From Thiorhodospira sibirica ATCC 700588 (GTDB lineage: Bacteria; Pseudomonadota; Gammaproteobacteria; Ectothiorhodospirales; Ectothiorhodospiraceae), in the NCBI RefSeq assembly GCF_000227725.2, contig NZ_MU255057.1, forward strand, positions 3,816-54,681: a stretch of 50,866 bases of DNA, read 5' to 3'. Below, piece after piece: positions 45,513 to 50,866 of this stretch (positions within the stretch are counted from its first letter, which is position 1; the number at the start of each line of letters is the position of its first letter). The notes under the pieces were generated by a model that had not been told where the DNA came from, ran no database searches, and saw only the letters and a list, made by a program, of their open reading frames with translations. Both the position numbers and the translations under genes were made by a program.

Positions 45513-48500
45513 GTCTTGGGTAGCGTTTGGATCATCGCCTGCGGTTGGGTCGGTGTAGGACACTGCAACGGATTCACCGTATGGAATGGGCGTTCCCAGT
45601 GTAAGAACAACCGTAGAGCCAATTACGCTAACGCTATCGACGGGATAAGGCACCCCCGCCCACCATCACACTGAAATCACCGGATGCTGCGGTATGGGTT
45701 GCATCCAGCAGCTCATCATAGGTTAAGAAAATCCGAGTGCCATCGGTGCTGGTTTCCGCATTTAGGAGTACTGGTGGTGTGGTGTCGGCGGGCGCAAAGT
45801 CCACGGTGAGGTTGGCCGTGGAATGTACGTTACTCAAACCGGGTTCATACAGCTTGACCGTGAAGGGGCGGGTGCCGGAGGTGGGTGCAGGAGAAGCGGT
45901 GTTTGAGTAAACCAGCGCATCCAGCAACAACTCCACTCTGGCCGAGGTCATGGGGATGGTACTGTTGGCGGTGTTCAGCACCAGCGTCCAATTTCCGCTA
46001 CCCGTGCTGAACAGCGAATAACCAAAGCTTTCACCGCCCAGCGTGAATGCGACATTCGTCTGCCCGCTTGCCGGCCAAGTCAAACCACCGATGTTGTTAA
46101 TGGCAATGGGATTGGTGTTGTTGCTACTATCAAAGAGGGTGAGCGAGTCGGTACCGGTGAAGTGGTTTTTGTTGAAAACAATCTCTACCTTGCCAAAGGT
46201 CTCGATTTGGTGTTCACCCACCAGTTGTCCTCCCAAGGCATTTTTATCATTGATGCCTGTGGTGAAGGTCATGGCATTTGGAGCCGGGTCAAAATTGACG
46301 GTGCGGTTAACACCTGCTGCCGGGCCGTTCAAATCCAGGGTTAAAGGGGTAGGTGCATTATTAGTAACCGGCGTTGCTGGCAGCGATACCGCATCATTAC
46401 CTGCCCAATCCTGAATAGCACTTGCATCATTTCCGGCTGTAGGGTCTGTGTAGGCGACGGTTACACTTTGACCTTCAGTAACCGGACTCACCAGCGTCAA
46501 CTCAACTGTCATGCCTGTGACTACAACATTTGTAACTGTGCGTTCCTGACCATCGACCAGCACTGTGAAGGTGCTTGCAGCGGGCTTGCCGCCAACTGTA
46601 TTCATCAGGTTTTCGTTATAAGTCAGGATGATCTTGGTGCCATCGCTGCTGGTTTCGGCGCTTTGGAACACCGGCGGTGTGGTATCCGGAAACACCACCG
46701 TGAACCGTGCCAAATCGCTGGCGCTTTGGTTGGTTTGCTCAAACAATCTGACATCGAAAAGGCGGTCGTTGCCTGTGGGGGTGCCCGCAGCGCCTCGGCT
46801 TGTCCGGCAATGACACCGGTTTGGCCCTGCTCAACAAAAGTGACGGTGGCGACACCGCCCGTGACGCTGATGGAGCAAAAAACAGTTCTTGATTTTTTCT
46901 TCATTCTTCATCAAAATTTCCTACTGTAGATAGGTTATCTACAAGCGCGAAGGTTTCGCGTTCCATGGTCGGGGTCGAAGTCGAATCGCAAAGTTGTTCT
47001 CTGTTCAGGATGAACGCCGAGGCCACTTTTATGGCGCAAGCTGGGTTTCGACGGCTGAAACCGCCCATGTTGCCGGTGTTGACCGGCCATTCGGTTGGGA
47101 CTGCTCAACCAGGACTCCAGTTGCTCGCCCGCAAGGGTGTTATCAACGGAGAGCGAAGTGCCTAAAAATCGCATAAGCAACTTTGTTTAGGTTTTTAGGA
47201 GCAGTAAGTGAAGTTGTGCCCACCTGCCTGGAAATTTACAGGCGAAGAAGTGGCCGAAGTGGTGCCAAGGTTGCTGACTATCGTAACAAGGGTGCTGGCG
47301 ATACCCAAGGATTCACTGTTGCCATCGACAAAGTTAGCTAAGGTAAAGCTGACTTTCAGCTCTCCCAGCCGGTCTGCTGGATTTAGGTCAGGAATGTTGA
47401 CGGTGTTGGATGCCGTGAACGTCATAGCATCCGTAGCAGTTTGGAAGTTGATGGTGTGCCAAATGCCCTCTGTCACCCCCCATCTGATTGCCGGGGCCAT
47501 TCAAATCCACCGTTGGCGGCGTTGCCTGCTGCCCAAACAGTACGGTAAAAGTGGTTTCTGCTGGATTCTGATTGAGTGAATCGGTCAAGTTCAGAGTAAA
47601 AATACGATTGCCGCCGGTTGGGAATTGCTTTGTGTTGGTGTAGTAAATGTTGTCGAGAATGAATTCAACCTGGTTAGCTGTCAGGCTTCCACCATCGCCT
47701 TTGAAGGTGATGGTCGCAATATCACCCACCACGGCAATGGAATACAAGTAATCGTCACTGCCCACTGTGAAAGCGATGTCGCTTCCAGTTGCTTCGGTAG
47801 CTCCTGCGTTCCAAGTCAGCGTTACCTCACCCAGTTTTAACAACTCATCATGTTCATCCGTGAAAGCTGTTTTATCAAAACTGATCCGCAATTCGCCGTA
47901 ATGAGTCAGCCCTCGGCTATTGGCTTCTTCGACAGAATGTGTGAAGAATGCAAGGTCATGAAAGTTCGGGCGAGCGTCCGCCATGTAATTCACTTCATAA
48001 CTGGTGATTTCTGGCGTATCAAAACCATCCAAATCCAACTCAGGGCCACCATTAAGCACCCCCCGCCATTCATTTAACGCCAGTGGCTGACTGTGCAAGG
48101 TGGCTGGCATCACATCCAGCACCCAATCACCACCTAAATCCGTGTGCCCCACCTTGTGGCTGGCGGCGGCAATCTTCAAGCCGGTTTTGGTTTGTAATGC
48201 GGCTACCAACGCACGACCGGTATCGCCTTGCGCGACTTCACAGCCGTAAATCAGCCATTCGCCATCCGGTGCCATAGACTGGCGCAGGCTTCCCAGCAAG
48301 TGGGTGTGTTGTGGGAGGGTATCCAAACACAGGGTGTGATGGCCTAAAAAAATAGCACCGGGTGCACCGTGGCTGATTAAGTGCAGTGTTTTTAAGCCGG
48401 GGTAGTGCGCCACAATTTCTGCCAGTTGGGTGATGGCATCGGCAGTGTCATCCAGTAGGTGCACATAACCACCAAGGGGCAGTGCATCCAGCAGTGATGC

Positions 48501-48581
48501 TTCGTTGCTCAGCACCGCATCAATAACAATGACTTCCTGATCAACGGCATGCAGTGAAATGGGGTGGTTTGGGGTGTGCAT
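45505..48581 (-). pseudogene. DUF4347 / SwmB-repeat adhesin, broken
   Basis: ATG at 48581 follows CTGGAG. A DUF4347 domain (about residues 8-190, with LKTLHLISHGAPGAIFLG and WLIYGCEVAQGDTG) is followed by calx-like units and SwmB-type repeats (TTPPVFQSAETSSDGTKIIL; TVAYTDPTAGNDASAIQD). Such proteins are secreted or cell-surface giants. Damage: a frameshift at a six-C run (47476-47481), a 332-bp element inserted in codons for NFTY/SISV (46872-47203), a frameshift at five G (46778-46782), and another at five C (45653-45657). The 3' end merges into the amidoligase. It cannot yield a full protein as read. Confidence 0.85.
46872..47203 (-). mobile_element. 332-bp structured repeat, copy 4, inside adhesin gene
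   Basis: This copy is in the minus orientation and belongs to the subfamily of copy 3. It splits the adhesin frame between GGHNFTY and SISVTGG. The paralogous units in the same protein (GSDDYLYSIAVVGD and GGESFGYSLFSTG) show that the uninterrupted sequence was FTY-S-ISV. This implies an original TTAC-TCC-ATC and a net 329-bp insertion without target duplication. An insertion that breaks a gene shows this family moved. Confidence 0.85.
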
Positions 48582-48733
48582 ATCAAAGCTCCAGATCGAT
48601 GACAAAAATCAAGGGAGCCAGTCTATTGATTGGTGGGTTCTTGATATACCTCTAAAACGAAATCCGCTTACACAAAAAACGAAATTGCGTGTTTTTTTGG
48701 GTCAATGCTTGAGTAGTGTTGCTTGGCACGTTG

Positions 48734-49352
48734 CTATTTTTTCTGGCTGCGACTGGCCATGAATTCCGACGGCAAAACGCCGTAGCGTTCGCGGAAATAG
48801 CGGGAAAATTTGGATTGAATGGAAAAATACAATTCCGCTGAGAGTTTGGCGAGATTGATATCGTTTTGGCTCTGCAACAAGTATTGGTAGGAATAATCCA
48901 GTTTGCGGTTGCGGATATACGCCATCGGCGAACAGCCGTGGCGCTTGAGGCAGGCGTATTGCAGAGCACGCGCCGAAACGCCGAGCATCCGCTCGATTTC
49001 GGTCAGCGCCACAGGTTTTTGAAGATGTTCTTCAACATAGCGCTCAAAAGCCGCCAGGGTGTCCACGCGCTGCGCCGCTAGATAATCCGTTTGCTTCAGG
49101 AACACTTCCGGCTGTAAGGCCATCGCTAATAAACGATAGACCTGATCATTGAAACCGGCGGCTTGCAGCAGAGCGGCATCACCGGCGAAGGCATCAATTT
49201 GCTGGATCAATTGTAGGAACAGTTGCCGTAAATGGATCGGGCCATAGTGGAGCTTGACGGTTCTTAGAATGGGTTTGCGTCATCGGTAAGCCCTCGCCGC
49301 CTTGCATGATCAGGCTGACTTGGTTCAGACGGTTCAGGTCAAAGGTGATGTG
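48734..49352 (-). pseudogene. AraC-family regulator, 5' truncated and frameshifted
   Basis: The C-terminal AraC DNA-binding domain is intact (LTEIERMLGVSARALQYACL; FSRYFRERYGVLPSEFM). Upstream, the frame TVKLHYGPIHLRQLFLQLIQ shifts near 49262-49268 into the frame carrying ITFDLNRLNQVSLIMQGGEG. This ends abruptly at the IS4-type end. About half of the expected roughly 320 residues are gone. It is probably inactive; a 158-residue product from ATG 49210 containing only the DNA-binding half could still be made. Confidence 0.75.
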
Positions 49353-50529
49353 CCTTGCCACCTATCACTTTTATGGCAAACTTTGAGGGTTGGCTGAACT
49401 GAGGTCATGGGGGAGGGCATGGGAAGCATCAAACACTTGGCAGAAGAGGTGGAACGTGGACTGCGCAAAGCCGCATCCGGGGCTGCGCCTGACGGTGGTG
49501 AGGAAACTGTCGCTGGTGGTCGGAGCGATGATCGAAGCGCAAACCGCCAACACGGTGGAGTTGAGCAATGTGTTGCCGCTGGAGACCGAGCGCCAAGACA
49601 TGCGCGAACAGTGGTTGAGACGGTTGCTGAAGAACCCGTTGGTGTGTCCAACCGAGATCATGCAGCCGTTGGCGATGGCCGAACTGGCGCAGGCGGCCCG
49701 TCACGATCAGACGGTGTGCCTGAGTCTGGATCAAACCGATTTGGGGGATCGGATGGCGTTGCTGGTGTTGGCCTTGCGCGTGGGCGAGCGGGCGTTGCCG
49801 TTGGTTTGGTGGGCCAGGCAAGGCGCGGCGAACATCGGCTGTGCGGGCCAGAAAGCCCTCCTGGAGACGGTGTTGGCTTGGCTGCCGGCTGGGGCGCGGG
49901 TGCTGCTGTTGGCGGATCGGTTCTACCCATCGGCGGCGTTGTTCGCGTGGTTGCATGCGCACGAATGGGGCTACCGGTTGCGCTTGAAGGGGAATCTGCG
50001 GGTGGACACCGGCGTGGCGGAGACCACGACCGGGGATTTGGCCAAGGGTGTGCGGGAAGGATATTTTCCGGGTGTGCGCCTGTTCGCCTCTGGGGTGGTG
50101 ACCCACCTGGGAATTGTGCATGAATCCGGTCATCCGGAGCCGTGGATGATTGCCATGGATGCGATTCCGACCCGGGCGCGCGTACTGGTGGGGCATCGAG
50201 CCGATGTTCTCCGACGTTCAAGGGGGCGAGGAGTTTGGCTTGGGGGGATTCGCACCTGCGCCCTGCGGATCGTTTGGAACGCCGGGTGTTGATCATGGCC
50301 TTGGCGATGTATGGGTGTGTGCGCATTGGGCGCGAACAGGCGTGTCACCCTCCGACCCCGCTCGAAAAAAACCAAGCACAGGACGATCCGAACCTCTGGA
50401 GCTTCCGCAAGCTTGCCCGCAGCCTGGTTTCGTGGTTCACACGTGGCTTGCGCTACCTGATGCGCTGTCTGCAAAACGACCTGCCGCTGCCGGCTTTTCG
50501 TGCCCGTGAGTAAATTGATAGGTGGTAAG
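49353..50529 (+). mobile_element. Decayed IS4-family insertion sequence
   Basis: The element is bounded by imperfect inverted ends sharing CTTRCCACCTATCA (left from 49353; right ending at 50529). It is about 1.18 kb and contains one broken transposase frame. Its left end truncates the AraC gene; its right end lies 9 bp before the start of an IS5 transposase. No target duplication is evident, consistent with nested insertion or deletion. A 17-bp solo end occurs at 21691. Confidence 0.75.
49390..50513 (+). pseudogene. IS4-family transposase, frameshifted
   Basis: The first frame runs from LSLVVGAMIEAQTANTVELS through CLSLDQTDLGDRM and LLLADRFYPSAALFAWLHAH, covering two of the DDE catalytic acids. 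Near 50185 the homology moves to a second frame (YWWGIEPMFSDVQ, the catalytic Glu). Near 50235 it moves to a third (DSHLRPADRLERRVLIMALA through RSLVSWFTRGLRYLMRCLQN). With two frameshifts, transposition from this copy is not expected. Confidence 0.8.
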
Positions 50530-50538
50530 ATTTGCCCC

Positions 50539-50866
50539 ATGGATCAGATGAGCTTTGCTGACATTGAGTCCCAGAATAAGAAGCGCAAGACGCGACGTGA
50601 GCTGTTCCTTGAGCGAATGGACAGACACATTCCCTGGTCTGTGCTGGTCAAGAAGCTCAAGGTGCATTACTCCAAGGGGCGCGTTGGCCGTCCTCCATAT
50701 CCCTTGGAGATGATGCTCCGGATTCATTGCATGCAGCGGTTCTACAACCTCAGTGATCCGGGGATGGAAGACGCGCTCTACGAAATCGAGAGCCTGCGCC
50801 GATTTGCAGGTCTGCGCCTTGGTGACCGGATCCCCGATGAAACACCCATCCTCAACGTTCGCCATT
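50539..50866 (+). CDS. IS5-family transposase, 3' end beyond window
   Basis: From ATG 50539 a frame of 109 codons runs to the right edge. MSFADIESQNKKRKTRRELF, RPPYPLEMMLRIHCMQRFYN, LSDPGMEDALYEIESLRRF and PDETPILNVRH match the N-terminal part of IS5-subgroup transposases, including the first catalytic Asp (DRIPDETP). The start lies 9 bp from the IS4 end, so the left IS5 terminus and leader seem to be missing or displaced by the IS4 insertion. Confidence 0.85.
   Translation, partial: MDQMSFADIESQNKKRKTRRELFLERMDRHIPWSVLVKKLKVHYSKGRVGRPPYPLEMMLRIHCMQRFYNLSDPGMEDALYEIESLRRFAGLRLGDRIPDETPILNVRH

Overview
The window looks like the chromosome of a gammaproteobacterium. It carries gammaproteobacterial housekeeping genes (smc upstream of zipA, lgt-thyA-folA, murJ, a single-chain 1304-residue purL) together with a Wolinella-type quinol:fumarate reductase, a decayed ammonia-forming nitrite reductase and an iron-regulated feo cluster. 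I guess a sulfur- or iron-cycling facultative organism, but no rRNA or tRNA is present to test this. Core genes are GC-rich and intact. The accessory stretches are full of repeats, broken genes and insertion elements.

Layout. 1-1.2 kb: the start of a helix-turn-helix protein running off the left edge, then a tandem repeat and palindromic repeats. 1.3-4.2 kb: a soluble Cache-domain protein bracketed by two direct copies of a 332-bp structured repeat. 4.3-8.0 kb: frdCAB with a clear promoter and terminator. 8.1-11.5 kb: a broken and an intact copy of a membrane PAS-GGDEF protein, bracketed by a 28-bp direct repeat. 11.5-15.9 kb: a ferrous-iron cluster (103-aa periplasmic protein, DUF4198 protein, feoA, feoB, Cys-rich FeoB partner) with two Fur-like sites. 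16.2-20.1 kb: an ATPase-domain kinase-like gene followed by an Mla-type lipid transport operon (STAS-MlaE, MlaF, MlaD). 20.1-21.5 kb: nrfA with an in-frame TAA, truncated and joined to an NrfH/NapC-like scrap. 21.8-29.4 kb: purH, purL and a chemoreceptor. 29.4-33.0 kb: palindromic repeats, then murJ and a membrane-fused alpha/beta hydrolase. 33.0-44.0 kb: a third 332-bp copy, lgt-thyA-folA, smc, an IscB element with its omega RNA, ybaK, zipA, tmk and hsp20. 44.3-50.9 kb: an amidoligase, a DUF4347/SwmB adhesin pseudogene carrying the fourth 332-bp copy, an AraC regulator truncated by a decayed IS4 element, and an IS5 transposase running off the right edge.

The most unusual content is a uniform 332-bp family present four times (1286, 3861, 33018, 46872). 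It encodes no convincing protein and is rich in short perfect stems. One copy interrupts a reading frame, which allows the empty site to be reconstructed; all four reconstructed sites share CTCCA. I do not recognise the family. The second RNA-centred element is an apparently intact IscB nuclease with an upstream omega RNA, placed 13 bp behind smc, so its natural guide should come from the 3' end of smc.
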